A stretch of 64,000 bases of DNA from Treponema sp. (GTDB taxonomy: Bacteria > Spirochaetota > Spirochaetia > Treponematales > Treponemataceae): contig JAFZWX010000143.1 in NCBI GenBank assembly GCA_017617145.1, positions 1 through 64,000 on the forward strand. The letters are read 5' to 3'. The position numbers were made by a program, and so were the translations under genes. Every line of letters begins with the position of its first letter. Position 1 is the first letter of the stretch. Positions 11,127 through 21,375 of this stretch are shown here, one piece after another. The notes beneath the pieces are model-generated. The model had not been told where the DNA came from. It was given only the letters and a program-made list of their open reading frames with translations, and made no database searches.

Positions 11127-13052
11127 TTATTCCAGTTCAGTTGCTATTTTTTCAAGATTCTTGCGTGCTGTTTCATTATTAGGATCAAGTGCAAGAGCGT
11201 TTTCATACCACTTCTTTGCTGCGTTGTACTGCTTTTGGAGCGAGTAAATGTTTCCAAGATTGTTCATGGCAGCAACAGAGCCCATTTTTGCAGAAACTTC
11301 ATAAATAGGAATTGCTTTTGAATACATGCCTGCGCGAACATAAAGAAGACCAAGCTGATTATACAAAGAAATCGAAACTCCTTCTTTTTTGATTCTTGCC
11401 TGAACCTCGGTAATCTGTGGTCCAAATTCCTGATTTATGTATTGTGTAATATCTGTATCAACAAGTGCAACAACTTCTGATTCAACAGGAGATTTTGCAT
11501 TAGTTTCGCCTGCTGCACTAAAGCCCGATGGAGGATAATTTTGCCAGGCTTCTGAAAGCAGAATAAAATCAAGATTTTCTTCGGCATTAAGAAGTTCGTT
11601 AACTCTTGAAATACCTGCGTTCCAGCTGCCAACAAAACCCTGATTAATTTCTTTGATTGAAAGCAGCAGCCATACCTGGTCATCTACAACAAGAACGCGC
11701 GACTGGTCATTAAAAAGGCTTAGTGTGCTTGAGGTTGCTTCGCCAAGATTTATTGCAACTATAAAATCATCAGCAAGCGGAATGAAGGCCGTATCAATAC
11801 CTACAGACTGAAGCATTGACATGTACAAAATTGCAATATCATCCTTGTCACCCGAACGATACGAAAGTGTCTGGTAAGGATACTGAATATAATCAAGAGC
11901 TGTAAGGTCAAGATGGAATGTGTTATATGGAGTGTCTGAATTTTCTTCTACAGAAATTCCCATATTGCGCAGGCTTTCATGAACAAACATTGCATACTGC
12001 ATATTCTTATTCAAACCTGTGCGTGAATAAGAGCGGGCAACGCCTACAATAGATTTTGAAAGCTCCATAATTTCCTGAGAGTTTGAAGAAACAAAGCTTG
12101 CAATTACAGCAGGGTCAATCCATCGCATTGAGTTTCTGTTATAAACCGGAACTGTTACAGGAATAACTGCAACACGGCTGTCGCCCAAAAGCTCGTATTC
12201 TACAACAACTTCACCGGAAATCTTTCCAGATTCAGAGAAGCGCAGAACCTTATCGGTAAAGTCGGCATAAAGTGGAAGTTCTGCAAAGTCATGCTTGTTT
12301 ATAACTTTAATATCACCGCAAACCTGTTCTGATGCTGTGTAGCCTTCGGCACGGAAACGAACTGCAACATTACGGATTTCGGCGGCTTCGTTATTTGTAA
12401 TTGTAATTGTACCAACCGGTTCATTCTTGTAAATTGTATAAAGCAACGGGAAGATGTTGTCATCATACTCTGCTGTTGCATCTACGTTTCCGGAAACTTT
12501 CTTTGTGTCAAAAGTAATCTTAACTGAAACGCCTGCTGTAATTCCTGCGGCTCCCGGGTTTCCAAAATAAGTGTTGTACTGGCAGTTGAACCACGAAGCG
12601 TTAAGCCCTACACTAACCTTTGTGTTGATTTTAAAACTGATGTCTGTATAAGCGCGGTACCATGGTGCATAATGAGGTTCTGCATTGTTTGTAATTCCAG
12701 CGTATGCGCCAAGACCAAGTCCTGCATCAAGTTCAAGACGAGACAAAGGTGAAAAGAATGCGCCTATTTGTGCTCCAACAGGAACAAGAAAAAGATTTGG
12801 GTCTACACCTGCTTCAAGATTTTTACCATTGTTTTTTGGAAGAACTATAAAACCAAATTCTGGACCGGCATTTAAAAAGCCAAGAAAGTTTATTCCAACG
12901 TCGACAAAGCCACCGCCACCTGCGACCTCATATTTTTTCTGGCCTGAAAGAAACGGGAACATTGCTGTTGGGGTAATTTTTAATGTTATTTCTGTTGCAA
13001 ATCCACAGGCTGAAATAATCATTGCCAGGATTGCTGCATATATTTTTTTCAT
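11127..13052 (-). CDS. Pseudo-transglutaminase envelope protein with C-terminal TPR repeats
   Basis: 641 residues, paralogous over most of its length to the next gene (8456-11113). It has a signal peptide; ISAC near residue 16 could be a lipobox, or cleavage may follow GFA. A Gly-rich beta region (about 20-180), an Ig-like region and a transglutaminase-like domain follow. The catalytic Cys of the neighbour is Lys403 here ([12 protein letters not shown]) and the His is Asp429 (TAFIPLADD), so enzymatic activity is unlikely. Residues about 545-641 form TPR repeats ([22 protein letters not shown]), which usually bind partner proteins. It is the first gene of the operon, behind a good sigma-70 promoter. 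A scaffold or regulatory partner for the intact paralogue is inferred, not shown. Confidence 0.8.
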   Translation of the reverse strand: MKKIYAAILAMIISACGFATEITLKITPTAMFPFLSGQKKYEVAGGGGFVDVGINFLGFLNAGPEFGFIVLPKNNGKNLEAGVDPNLFLVPVGAQIGAFFSPLSRLELDAGLGLGAYAGITNNAEPHYAPWYRAYTDISFKINTKVSVGLNASWFNCQYNTYFGNPGAAGITAGVSVKITFDTKKVSGNVDATAEYDDNIFPLLYTIYKNEPVGTITITNNEAAEIRNVAVRFRAEGYTASEQVCGDIKVINKHDFAELPLYADFTDKVLRFSESGKISGEVVVEYELLGDSRVAVIPVTVPVYNRNSMRWIDPAVIASFVSSNSQEIMELSKSIVGVARSYSRTGLNKNMQYAMFVHESLRNMGISVEENSDTPYNTFHLDLTALDYIQYPYQTLSYRSGDKDDIAILYMSMLQSVGIDTAFIPLADDFIVAINLGEATSSTLSLFNDQSRVLVVDDQVWLLLSIKEINQGFVGSWNAGISRVNELLNAEENLDFILLSEAWQNYPPSGFSAAGETNAKSPVESEVVALVDTDITQYINQEFGPQITEVQARIKKEGVSISLYNQLGLLYVRAGMYSKAIPIYEVSAKMGSVAAMNNLGNIYSLQKQYNAAKKWYENALALDPNNETARKNLEKIATELE

Positions 13053-13082
13053 ACTTTTTTTATAATACTCTCACTTTCTTCT

Positions 13083-13111
13083 ATTATAGCAAATTATCGG
13101 CATAATTGCAA
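13083..13111 (-). promoter_or_regulatory. Promoter of the 13052-to-left-edge operon
   Basis: On the minus strand TTGCAA (13106-13111) and TATAAT (13083-13088) are 17 bp apart, about 30 nt upstream of the ATG at 13052. Confidence 0.7.
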
Positions 13112-13123
13112 TAAATTATAACC

Positions 13124-13153
13124 GTCATTGCGAGCGTAGCGCGGCAATCTACT
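13124..13153. repeat. GTCATTG...CAATCT palindromic repeat overlapping the sulP stop codon
   Basis: GTCATTGCGAGCGTAGC followed by GCGGCAATCTACT. The TAG stop of the sulP-type gene (13149-13151) lies inside the repeat end. Related copies are at 14941-15007. Confidence 0.7.
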
Positions 13154-14849
13154 TTCTACATCTCTCCAGTGCCTGAGTAATGTTTTCAAATATATTCTCT
13201 CGTCCCAATTTATCTGCCATGCCTGTTTTTTCGAGCAAAAGATACGGTTGGGTGTGAATTCCGCTTATGACAATTGTAATTCCTTTGCGGTCACAGGCTG
13301 CCTTACACTGTTCCAGGGCACGGATTCCACCTGCATCAAGATAAATTGTGTTTCTCATGCGGAGTACCAGATATTTACAGTCTGTTCCGGCGCGTTCTGT
13401 TGCAAGTTCAAACTTTCGTACTGTACCAAAAAATAGCGGACCTTCAATTTCGTAAATGAGTGTCTGTGGCGGAATATCAAGATTTTCGGCAGGCTGATCT
13501 TTTTTAATACCACCAGTGATAATTTCGCGCTCGTTCTGAACTTCAGAAAGGTCAATCATCTTTTTAATGAAGAAGAAGGCTGCAAAACCAAGTCCAACTT
13601 CAATTGCAACAGTAAGATCAACAAATACTGTAATGAGGAAAGTCACTAAAAATACAGTTATGTCTGATTTCTGACCGTGAAGCAGCGAACGGATTGCAGG
13701 GAATCCCGCCATATTCCAGGCTACGTTTATAAGTACTGCCGCAAGAGCTGCCATTGGAATGTATGCTGCGTATTTTCCGGCAAAAAGAAGGATAAGCAGG
13801 AGTGTTATTGCGTGAATTATGCCTGCGATTGGAGTTTTTCCGCCGTTTTTGATATTTGTAGCTGTTCTGGCAATGGCACCGGTAGCAGGAATGCCTCCAA
13901 AAAGCGGGCTTGCAATGTTAGCAACCCCCTGAGCAATGAGTTCTGTGTTGGAATCGTGCTTTGTACCAATCATACCGTCGGCAACTACAGCGCTGAGTAA
14001 GGATTCTATGGCTGCAAGAACTGCAATAGAAATTGAAGTTGGGAACAGTGTTGTGATTGTTTTAAGGCTGAGTGAAGGCAGCTGAGGCTTTGGAAGTGTA
14101 TTTGGAATTACAAAATGAGGGCTTCCGTTGGCAAAAGTTCCGATTGTGTCTGTTTTGAGGCCGGCTGTTTTTTCCAGAATAATGCTTACAACAGTTGCCG
14201 CAATAATAACTACAAAGCTTCCCGGGATTTTTTTAATGAATTTTGACCATATAAAGATAAATGCAAGGCAAACTGCAGCCATAATTGTTGAATACCAGTT
14301 TACAGTTGCGGCCGATTTTATATAAACAATGATTTTTGGAAGAAAATCGCCTGGCATTTTTGAATATTCTTCGCCAAGGATAGTCATTGGAGTTGTAAAG
14401 TCCGGGCGTAGTCCAAAAAAGTCGCCAAGCTGACCTGCTGCAATAGTTACTGCAATACCTGCGGTAAAGCCTGTTACGATTGTATATGGAATAAACTTAA
14501 CAAGACCGCCCATTTTAAAGGCACCCAGTAAAATAAGTATGATTCCGGCCATCATTGTTGCTGTGGCAAGACCACCAAGTCCATATTGGGCAACAACGCC
14601 ATAAACAATTACTGCAAAAGCACCGGTTGGTCCGCCAATCTGAACGCGGCTGCCACCAAGTGCCGAAATAAAAAAGCCTGCGATTATTGCTGTAAAAAGG
14701 CCTGCAGCTGGGTTCACGCCCGAAGCAATGGCAAAGGCAATAGCAAGTGGAAGAGCAACAATGCCGACAATCACACCGGCAATAAGGTCGCTCACGAAAG
14801 TTTTTGTGTTGTAAGATTTTATTGTATTAAGAAGTTCTGGTTTAAACAT
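13149..14849 (-). CDS. SulP (SLC26) family anion permease with STAS domain
   Basis: 566 residues, normal family length. Residues about 20-420 form the multi-pass membrane domain with SulP signatures near the N-terminus (DLIAGVIVGIVALPLAIAFA; GLFTAIIAGF; GGSRVQIGGPTGAF). Residues about 455-560 are a cytoplasmic STAS domain (IYEIEGPLFFGTV; VLRMRNTIYLDAGGIRAL). The family moves sulfate, bicarbonate or other anions across the inner membrane; the substrate cannot be read from sequence. The gene stands alone, divergent from the AddB-type gene, behind a TATAAT placed 9 nt before the ATG. Its stop codon sits in a palindromic repeat. Confidence 0.9.
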   Translation of the reverse strand: MFKPELLNTIKSYNTKTFVSDLIAGVIVGIVALPLAIAFAIASGVNPAAGLFTAIIAGFFISALGGSRVQIGGPTGAFAVIVYGVVAQYGLGGLATATMMAGIILILLGAFKMGGLVKFIPYTIVTGFTAGIAVTIAAGQLGDFFGLRPDFTTPMTILGEEYSKMPGDFLPKIIVYIKSAATVNWYSTIMAAVCLAFIFIWSKFIKKIPGSFVVIIAATVVSIILEKTAGLKTDTIGTFANGSPHFVIPNTLPKPQLPSLSLKTITTLFPTSISIAVLAAIESLLSAVVADGMIGTKHDSNTELIAQGVANIASPLFGGIPATGAIARTATNIKNGGKTPIAGIIHAITLLLILLFAGKYAAYIPMAALAAVLINVAWNMAGFPAIRSLLHGQKSDITVFLVTFLITVFVDLTVAIEVGLGFAAFFFIKKMIDLSEVQNEREIITGGIKKDQPAENLDIPPQTLIYEIEGPLFFGTVRKFELATERAGTDCKYLVLRMRNTIYLDAGGIRALEQCKAACDRKGITIVISGIHTQPYLLLEKTGMADKLGRENIFENITQALERCRK

Positions 14850-14858
14850 AATGGAAAG

Positions 14859-14887
14859 ATTATAGTGATTTTAAGGGAGTATGTCAT
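14859..14887 (-). promoter_or_regulatory. Promoter of the SulP gene
   Basis: Minus-strand ATGACA (14882-14887), 17 bp spacer, TATAAT (14859-14864). The -10 ends 9 nt before the ATG at 14849, so the 5' leader would be only about 2-3 nt. No Shine-Dalgarno is visible. Confidence 0.6.
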
Positions 14888-14900
14888 TATAAAAAAGAAT

Positions 14901-15052
14901 TGTCACACGGATTCGATTTTGCTACGCAAAATCAGGGAAAAGTGGATTGCTTCGTCGCTACGCTCCTCGCAATGACGGTCATTGCGAGCGTAGCGAAGCA
15001 ATCCACTTTTTTAAATGGGGAAAAATCGTAGATTTTTCGAATCCGTGTGACA
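14901..15052. repeat. 152-bp nested inverted repeat in a divergent intergenic region
   Basis: Outer arms of 16 bp match perfectly in inverse orientation (14901-14916, TGTCACACGGATTCGA; 15037-15052). Inside, a GTCATTG-type repeat at 14978-15007 faces an inverted copy at 14941-14976 that has a few extra bases. The whole can fold into one long hairpin between the divergent sulP-type and addB-type genes. It has no coding potential. It resembles a small non-autonomous mobile element or two repeats inserted head to head. Confidence 0.8.
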
Positions 15053-15076
15053 CTATTTTATTCCAAAATTTCGTGT

Positions 15077-15082
15077 TATAAT
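15077..15082 (+). promoter_or_regulatory. -10 element placed for a leaderless transcript (addB-type gene)
   Basis: TATAAT ends 6 nt before the ATG at 15089, so transcription would begin at or next to the start codon. There is no Shine-Dalgarno; the -35 is weak (TATTTT at 15054-15059). Confidence 0.5.
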
Positions 15083-15088
15083 ACATGT

Positions 15089-17956
15089 ATGAACTCTGCC
15101 CTTTCTGTTGCCCCGGGACAATTACAAAACATCTTCAAACAATACCTCCCGGATCCGAGTGTGATTTTTGTTTTCTCAACTGATGTTGTTATGAACTCTT
15201 GGGTGGACTGGTGTGTTTGTCATGAAGAGGAATCGGGGGTTAGTGCGGTTCCGTTGGAAAGGTTTGTTTCGTGGGATAAGTTTAAGGGGGAATATGTTTC
15301 GGCTAGTGAGCCTGGAAAATCTCCTGTGCCGGCCCTGCTCCGTAAGCTTTTTGTTCAGGATTTAATTCGCAGGAATGCACAATCTCCGTTTTTTAAGAAA
15401 ATCATCAATCCCGATTTTGCCGGAACTGCCGGCTCGTTCACAGACTGGATTTCTAAAATGCTGCCGTCGCTTCAGTTGTGGCACACGCTTATTGCTGAAC
15501 ATCCCGAAATTACGCGCGACGACGAAGATTCTGATTTTGAAATTTTATATAAGGAATATGCTGGATTTTTAGCAGCCAACAATTTTTTTGAACCTGCGTG
15601 GACAGTCCCGGATTTTTCGGACAGCGGAAAAAAAATCCTGATTATTTACCCCGAAACTCTTGAAGACTTTGCAGACTACACAGGAGTTTTTGATAAGTGT
15701 CCAGCGATTACTCTTGTAACTATGCCTTCAGAAGAACCACCGCATCCAGTCTGCATAAAATACAGCGACTCACGCAAAGAGCTTCGCATGACAATTCTTG
15801 CAATCAGAAAGCTGGTGGCGGATGGCAAGGCGGCATGGACAGACATTACCTTAAATGTTCCAGACCTTGAAACTTACCGTCCTTACCTTGAGCGCGAACT
15901 AAAAAAATACTGCGTGCCGTTTGTAATCCGTGCGGGCTTTCCTTTAACTTCAAATTGTGCAGGAATTATTTTTAATGAAATTCTTGACTGTTATACATCG
16001 GACTTTTCGTATGACAGTGTGCGCGCTCTGCTGCTTGATAATTACATTCCGTGGAAAAAGGAATTTGAAGAAGTAAAAGAAAATCTTATTCGTGAAGGTC
16101 AGAGGCTTCGTTGTATCTGCAGCTATAACGAAAACGGCAGCGAGAAAATTGATATCTGGAAAGAAGCGCTTTCAAAAATAAATCATGATGAACGAGAGTA
16201 CACTTTTTACAGTCAGCTTAAAAAAGACATTACTGCAATCTGCCAGAGCAATACATTTGCTGCAATTCATGTTGCGTGGATGGCTTTTAAAACACGCTAT
16301 CTTGAAGCTTCGGAATTTTCGCAGACCGCAGATAAAATCATAAGCCGCTGCATTACTGAATTGAACACCCTTATTTCCATTGAAAAAACATACTGTGAAC
16401 CAATTGGACTTTCTGTTGATTCACCTTACGAATTTTTTATAAATGAGCTTAGCAAAAAAACTTATACTCCGCAAAACAGTGCTGTGGGCATTTCGGTTTA
16501 TCCGTATAAGCTGGCAGCGGCGGCTGCTTTTAAATATCAGTTTGTGATTGATTCGAGCCAGAATAACCTTGAGCTTCCATTCAAAAGACTTTCGTTCCTT
16601 AATGCAGGCAAGCGCAGTTTGCTTAAGTTGGCCGACGAAGATAAAAGATTCAACGCGTCAAAAGCATTTATTAGACTTTATGCAAAATCAGGCGATGACA
16701 CAATTCCAATGTTTTCCTGCGCCGAAGAAAGCTTTGCGGGATTTGCAATTGCACACACCTATTTAAAAACAACAGACAAAAATCCGATTGAAGAGGAATT
16801 GGAAAAAAGTGATTTTGTTCAGGAAGAGAAGTCGTGGTTCCTGAGCCTGTCGAAGGACCACAACCAGATTGCACTCTCTCAGGCCCAGCAGGACCAATTC
16901 CTCCGCTGGTACTCCTTCAACAAATCTCGCTACGAAGAACCTGTGCCTTATGAAGTTCCTGACTCTCTCAAAAATAAAATCAACTGGTACCTTGTACAAA
17001 ACAGAAACAAACACAATCCAAACGCTGCGGCTGACGATGGCAAAATCACAATTTCTCAGTCAGATATGAAAGCCTTTTTCCCCTGCCCGCGCCGATGGAT
17101 TTTTGACAAAGTACTCAATCTGGAACCAGACAGTCTTTCAACTTCGCTTATCGGCCGTTACGACATGGGAAACATCCATCACAAAATCATGGAGTTGTAC
17201 GGGCAATATCTTATGAAAAAAGATCAGCCGCTGCCAAAGGTCGTTGACGGCATGCTTGAAAATGAATATGAGCTTATTGGAATAATAAACGGCTTTGCAC
17301 TTGAAGCAATTCACGACCCGCAGCAGGAATTCAGCAAAAGTCCTCTTACAACAAAAATGCTTGAATCGCAAATTCCTGCAATCACAGAAACTATAATAAA
17401 CTTTTTACATAGCTTCTGTGAAAAATTTGAAGGCTATTATGTACGTGGCGTAGAAAAATGGTATGGAGCCGCTAGTCAAAACAATGAATGGAATTACACA
17501 GGAAAAATTGACTGCATTCTCACTGCCGGAAGCGGACATCCGGAAGACACCGGCTGGACCATTATAGATTACAAAAACAGCGTAAGTTCAATTCCGGCTG
17601 CAAAAGATGCGGTTGTTTCTGACGATGGAATATTGGGCGATTTCCAGATGCCAATGTATATAACGCTTATCCGCGAAAATGAAAAAGTCAAAGATATAAC
17701 TCAGGCAGCATTTTACGCAATCAACACAGACGAAAAAAATTCCAGAGTAATTGTTGGAAACGGGCGTTATTCAAAAACAATGGAAGAATACGAAAGCACA
17801 ATCAGAACCTTTGAAGAATATGCACAAAACTTTGCTGAATGCGTAGAAGAATCTGATTATCCTTTGACTCAGGTAGATGCTTTTGAAGATTGCGGCGGCT
17901 GCTCTTATAAATCAATCTGTCGTTATAATTATACAATTGCAGGGAGGACAAAATGA
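15089..17956 (+). CDS. addB: AddB-type PD-(D/E)XK nuclease subunit of a helicase-nuclease complex
   Basis: 955 residues from ATG 15089. An in-frame GTG at 15047 lies inside the inverted repeat and before the -10 box, so I reject it. The C-terminal third is a RecB/AddB nuclease: GRYDMGNIHHKIMELYG (about residue 690) and IIDYKN (Asp827, Lys829). A Cys in FPCPRRW and the trio CGGCSYKSIC near the end fit the Fe-S staple of AddB nucleases. The N-terminal two-thirds are a degenerate helicase-like region without a clear Walker A. Its stop overlaps the start of the AddA-type gene (ATGA), so the two are translationally coupled. The pair should process double-strand breaks into recombination substrates. 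A palindromic repeat is inserted in the coding sequence at 16834-16861. The symbol is family-level. Confidence 0.8.
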   Translation: MNSALSVAPGQLQNIFKQYLPDPSVIFVFSTDVVMNSWVDWCVCHEEESGVSAVPLERFVSWDKFKGEYVSASEPGKSPVPALLRKLFVQDLIRRNAQSPFFKKIINPDFAGTAGSFTDWISKMLPSLQLWHTLIAEHPEITRDDEDSDFEILYKEYAGFLAANNFFEPAWTVPDFSDSGKKILIIYPETLEDFADYTGVFDKCPAITLVTMPSEEPPHPVCIKYSDSRKELRMTILAIRKLVADGKAAWTDITLNVPDLETYRPYLERELKKYCVPFVIRAGFPLTSNCAGIIFNEILDCYTSDFSYDSVRALLLDNYIPWKKEFEEVKENLIREGQRLRCICSYNENGSEKIDIWKEALSKINHDEREYTFYSQLKKDITAICQSNTFAAIHVAWMAFKTRYLEASEFSQTADKIISRCITELNTLISIEKTYCEPIGLSVDSPYEFFINELSKKTYTPQNSAVGISVYPYKLAAAAAFKYQFVIDSSQNNLELPFKRLSFLNAGKRSLLKLADEDKRFNASKAFIRLYAKSGDDTIPMFSCAEESFAGFAIAHTYLKTTDKNPIEEELEKSDFVQEEKSWFLSLSKDHNQIALSQAQQDQFLRWYSFNKSRYEEPVPYEVPDSLKNKINWYLVQNRNKHNPNAAADDGKITISQSDMKAFFPCPRRWIFDKVLNLEPDSLSTSLIGRYDMGNIHHKIMELYGQYLMKKDQPLPKVVDGMLENEYELIGIINGFALEAIHDPQQEFSKSPLTTKMLESQIPAITETIINFLHSFCEKFEGYYVRGVEKWYGAASQNNEWNYTGKIDCILTAGSGHPEDTGWTIIDYKNSVSSIPAAKDAVVSDDGILGDFQMPMYITLIRENEKVKDITQAAFYAINTDEKNSRVIVGNGRYSKTMEEYESTIRTFEEYAQNFAECVEESDYPLTQVDAFEDCGGCSYKSICRYNYTIAGRTK
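16834..16861. repeat. Palindromic repeat inside the addB-type coding sequence
   Basis: Arms GTGGTTCC / GGACCAC with CTGAGCCTGTCGAAGG between. Here it is read on the opposite strand from the copies at 8.6-9.2 kb, giving WFLSLSKDHN. It lies between the helicase-like and nuclease regions. Confidence 0.7.
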
Positions 17957-20900
17957 GCGAGTACAGTTATCTTGACCTTCTTGAAAAAAGACACAAAAAG
18001 CTTGATGACAAACAACGAGCAGTCTGCTGTAGAACCGGTAACACAATCGTAGCGGCAGGTGCAGGTTCTGGAAAAACGCAGGTACTTGCTACACGCTTTG
18101 CCTGGCTTGTAATGTCGCAGAATATCCGCGCTCCAGAAATCCTGACCTTGACTTTTACAAAAAAAGCAGCCGGGGAAATGTACGAGCGAATCTATCAGAC
18201 GCTTTCATTCTTTGCAGAAGATCCCGAAACTCCTGCTCTTGAAAAAAAGCGTGCAGCCCTTGCTCTTGAAGAATTTTCTGACACACATATTCAGACACTG
18301 GACTCTTACTGTAATTCAATTGTAAAACAGGCAGCCAACCGTTATGGAATCCGTCCCGATTTTAATGCTGGTGGCGGAGACGCGCTTGAAGATATAAAAA
18401 AGCTCGCCCTTCCCTATGTTCTGGAAAATAAAAACAGACCGTGCATTCAGCAATATGCCCAGGCCGGAAAGCTTGAAGATTTTGCATATTCTGTACTTGC
18501 CGAAGCCGTAAACAAATATACTACGCTTGCAGATGAACCAGATTTTTTTGTTTCTAAGCTTGAGTCGCAAAAGGAATTTTTGTTACAAAGCTGGAACTGG
18601 CTCGTCTGTGGAGTTCCATCAGCAGAATATGATGCTGAAATAACACCTCTTAAAGTTCAGATTCCGGAATTATTGCGGTTATACAAAGAAGCTTCATTTG
18701 TTTCTCCGGAAACAAAATTTCTTCTTTCCTGTCAGCCGGCTCTTGATTTCCTGGCACAACTTAATACAAATGAACTAACAAGCCTTGATGATTTTAAGGA
18801 CAAGCTTGAATCTATCATTAAGGGACTTAAACTCATAGGCGACATTGCATTTCCAGGCGGCAAACAAAAGGTAGAAGTTGTTAACCTCAAGGAAGTTCTA
18901 AAACCGCTGCGCGACTCATTTGCCAAAACTCTTATTTCTTTGTGTACATATATTCAACAACTCGATGAAACCGCAGATCTTTACAAGATGTTCGATGATT
19001 TTTCTGCAATCGTAAATAACTCCAAACGTCAGACAGGCAACCTTACCTTTACCGATATCAGCGAACTTGCACTGAAGATTCTTAAAGAACAGGAAGACCT
19101 GCGTGTTCAGGAACAGAACGCCTACGCCAAAATCATGATTGACGAATTTCAGGACAACAATGCAAAGAATAAGGAGCTGCTGTTTTTACTTAATAATGAT
19201 GAGCAAAAACTTTTCTTCGTAGGCGATGAAAAACAGTCAATTTATAAATTCCGCGGTGCTGATGTTTCGGTTTTCAACAAGCTTAAAACAGAACTTGGTG
19301 ATGACTGCTTTTTGCAGATGAATTACAACTACCGTTCGAACAACAATCTGCTTACAACCTTCAACCGCATATTCGGCGAAAATGATTTTATTTTTGACAA
19401 TCAGACCCAGAAACTGTATGAAGCAAAATATTCTGCGCCGGCAATTAAGTTTGATCCTGTTGCACAAAAGGAGCTTCCACCGGCTTCGCTTACAGACATC
19501 AAAGACAGATTCCTTTCAATATCAAGACTCGACCCAGATGAAATTGACCCGAAAGTTCACTTTGGAGTAAAAGATCAGCTTGCTATAAATATTGCAAATA
19601 CAATTCTGTCGTTCAAAAAGCACATGGAAGACAACGGCATAGACTACCCATTTTCAAAGTTTGCAATTCTTGACCGTGGACGAACAGACCGCCGCTACCT
19701 TATAAAATGGCTCAACGTTTTTAATATTCCCTACACAATGGATATGAACACGTCCATTTTTTCTGACGGCCCGATTAATGATATTTATAATTTTATTCAG
19801 CTTTGTGTTTACCCCGATGACCGCATTTCTTTGGCAGGCTATCTTGCTTCGCCTTTTGCAAACCTGCGAGAAGAAACTGTTGAAGCAATTTTAGCCGGAG
19901 ACAAAGCAGAAGATATAACTGATGAAGCTGAGCGCAAAAAATATCAGGCTGCAATGGATTTTTATAAAGAGCAGAAGCTTTTGACTTTGAGCCGGCCTCT
20001 AACAAAAACGCTTGAACTTTTGTGGAACGACTGCGGCTACCGCTATGAAACAATGTTCAGCTACAGAAAATCTCTTTACGAAGAACAGTTTGACATGCTG
20101 TTTGAACTTGCCCGCCAGACCGATTTGAATGACAAAGGAATTGCCTGGTTTGCCGACCAGCTGAGTCAGATTAAAGACAAGGAAATTTCAAGCTTTGGCG
20201 ACGATGTAGAAATAAATATTGATGAGCTGACCTACCCTATAGAAAAAGGCGATGCCGTAAATATCATGACAATTCACAAAAGCAAGGGACTTCAGTTTGG
20301 CTATGTTTTTGTTTACGGCTGTACAAATGTAACAAAGCGTTCAAAGGATTCTCAATTTTTCTTTGATCCGTTTTATGGACTAACAGTTAAGCCTGGCAAC
20401 GGAACAAAAAATTATTTTTATATGCTTCAGGAAGAACAGGCAGGACTTGAAGAGCTTGCAGAATTCCGCCGACTCATTTATGTTGCAATTACCCGCGCCG
20501 AAGATTATGTTCAGATTGTCGGTTCTTGGGGCATGGAGCCAACAGAATCCTGGGAAAAAGAGGATTCTTTGCGACTTATAGAAAAGCTTGATTTTTATTA
20601 TCTTGGAGAAGATGTAAAAGCTAACAGTCCGTTCAAAAGTTATTTGATTAATCCTGTCAAACGAGAAGAAATGAACGAGCTGCTCCATAACTCAAACTCT
20701 TTTGAAGAAGAAAAAAATCATGTTGCGGCCGCAGAAGAATTGTACAAGGCAGAGCCCGCAATAAAATATGAATGGCCCGAATCTAACAGAAAAACTCCAT
20801 CTTCACTTGAAAAGGATTACGAAGCGCAGAAGGCACAGGACAGTGACAGCGGCCAGATTTTTGATTCGCCGGAAGACACTCTGGGCCCCGCAGATTTTAC

Positions 20901-21375
20901 CGGCATGGATTTTGGTACACTTGTTCACGCATTCTTGGAAGCACAGTCAAACGGTATACCATGCAGCGAGTACACACCTGAAGCAAAGCTTTTGAAAAAT
21001 CTCCCAGACTCACCGGAGGAATTAAACAGAATTTTGAGCGACTGCCAGAGCATGTGTCAGAGCTTTGCAAACAGCAACTTAGGAAAAGCCCTGGAAGAGT
21101 GCAAATCAGCCGGCCGCTTCTACCGCGCAGAATGGGCCTTCCGCATGCTCTTAGACGGCAACATTTTCACCGGTTCAATAGACTTGATTTTTGAAAACCC
21201 AGACGGCACCTACACCATAGTAGACTACAAATCAGACAAGGTAATTGATATTGAAAAATACCGCGACCAGCAGGAATGCTACAAAAAAGCAGCAGCCCGC
21301 ATGCTAAAAATTCCGGCAGAAAAAATTGACTGCTGGCTGTATTTTTTGAGGCACAAAGAAGCAGTAAAACTCTAA
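17953..21375 (+). CDS. addA: AddA-type UvrD-superfamily helicase-nuclease
   Basis: 1,140 residues. All helicase motifs are visible: Q motif (DDKQRAVC), Walker A (AAGAGSGKT, Lys41), Walker B (DEFQD, 397-401), VGDEKQSIYKFRGAD, MNYNYRSNNNLL, NIMTIHKSKGLQF and LIYVAITRAEDY. The C-terminal nuclease has GSIDLIF and IVDYKSDK (Asp1091, Lys1093). It is translationally coupled to the AddB-type gene by a 4-bp overlap, behind GGGAGGACAAA. The complex unwinds and resects DNA ends for RecA-dependent repair and degrades unprotected linear DNA. The length and two-nuclease-subunit layout fit AddAB better than RecBCD. Confidence 0.88.
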   Translation: MSEYSYLDLLEKRHKKLDDKQRAVCCRTGNTIVAAGAGSGKTQVLATRFAWLVMSQNIRAPEILTLTFTKKAAGEMYERIYQTLSFFAEDPETPALEKKRAALALEEFSDTHIQTLDSYCNSIVKQAANRYGIRPDFNAGGGDALEDIKKLALPYVLENKNRPCIQQYAQAGKLEDFAYSVLAEAVNKYTTLADEPDFFVSKLESQKEFLLQSWNWLVCGVPSAEYDAEITPLKVQIPELLRLYKEASFVSPETKFLLSCQPALDFLAQLNTNELTSLDDFKDKLESIIKGLKLIGDIAFPGGKQKVEVVNLKEVLKPLRDSFAKTLISLCTYIQQLDETADLYKMFDDFSAIVNNSKRQTGNLTFTDISELALKILKEQEDLRVQEQNAYAKIMIDEFQDNNAKNKELLFLLNNDEQKLFFVGDEKQSIYKFRGADVSVFNKLKTELGDDCFLQMNYNYRSNNNLLTTFNRIFGENDFIFDNQTQKLYEAKYSAPAIKFDPVAQKELPPASLTDIKDRFLSISRLDPDEIDPKVHFGVKDQLAINIANTILSFKKHMEDNGIDYPFSKFAILDRGRTDRRYLIKWLNVFNIPYTMDMNTSIFSDGPINDIYNFIQLCVYPDDRISLAGYLASPFANLREETVEAILAGDKAEDITDEAERKKYQAAMDFYKEQKLLTLSRPLTKTLELLWNDCGYRYETMFSYRKSLYEEQFDMLFELARQTDLNDKGIAWFADQLSQIKDKEISSFGDDVEINIDELTYPIEKGDAVNIMTIHKSKGLQFGYVFVYGCTNVTKRSKDSQFFFDPFYGLTVKPGNGTKNYFYMLQEEQAGLEELAEFRRLIYVAITRAEDYVQIVGSWGMEPTESWEKEDSLRLIEKLDFYYLGEDVKANSPFKSYLINPVKREEMNELLHNSNSFEEEKNHVAAAEELYKAEPAIKYEWPESNRKTPSSLEKDYEAQKAQDSDSGQIFDSPEDTLGPADFTGMDFGTLVHAFLEAQSNGIPCSEYTPEAKLLKNLPDSPEELNRILSDCQSMCQSFANSNLGKALEECKSAGRFYRAEWAFRMLLDGNIFTGSIDLIFENPDGTYTIVDYKSDKVIDIEKYRDQQECYKKAAARMLKIPAEKIDCWLYFLRHKEAVKL

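Noticed and set aside
15047..15049. GTG start for the AddB-type gene
   Set aside because: It lies inside the inverted repeat and upstream of the -10 box, and the added residues match nothing in the family.
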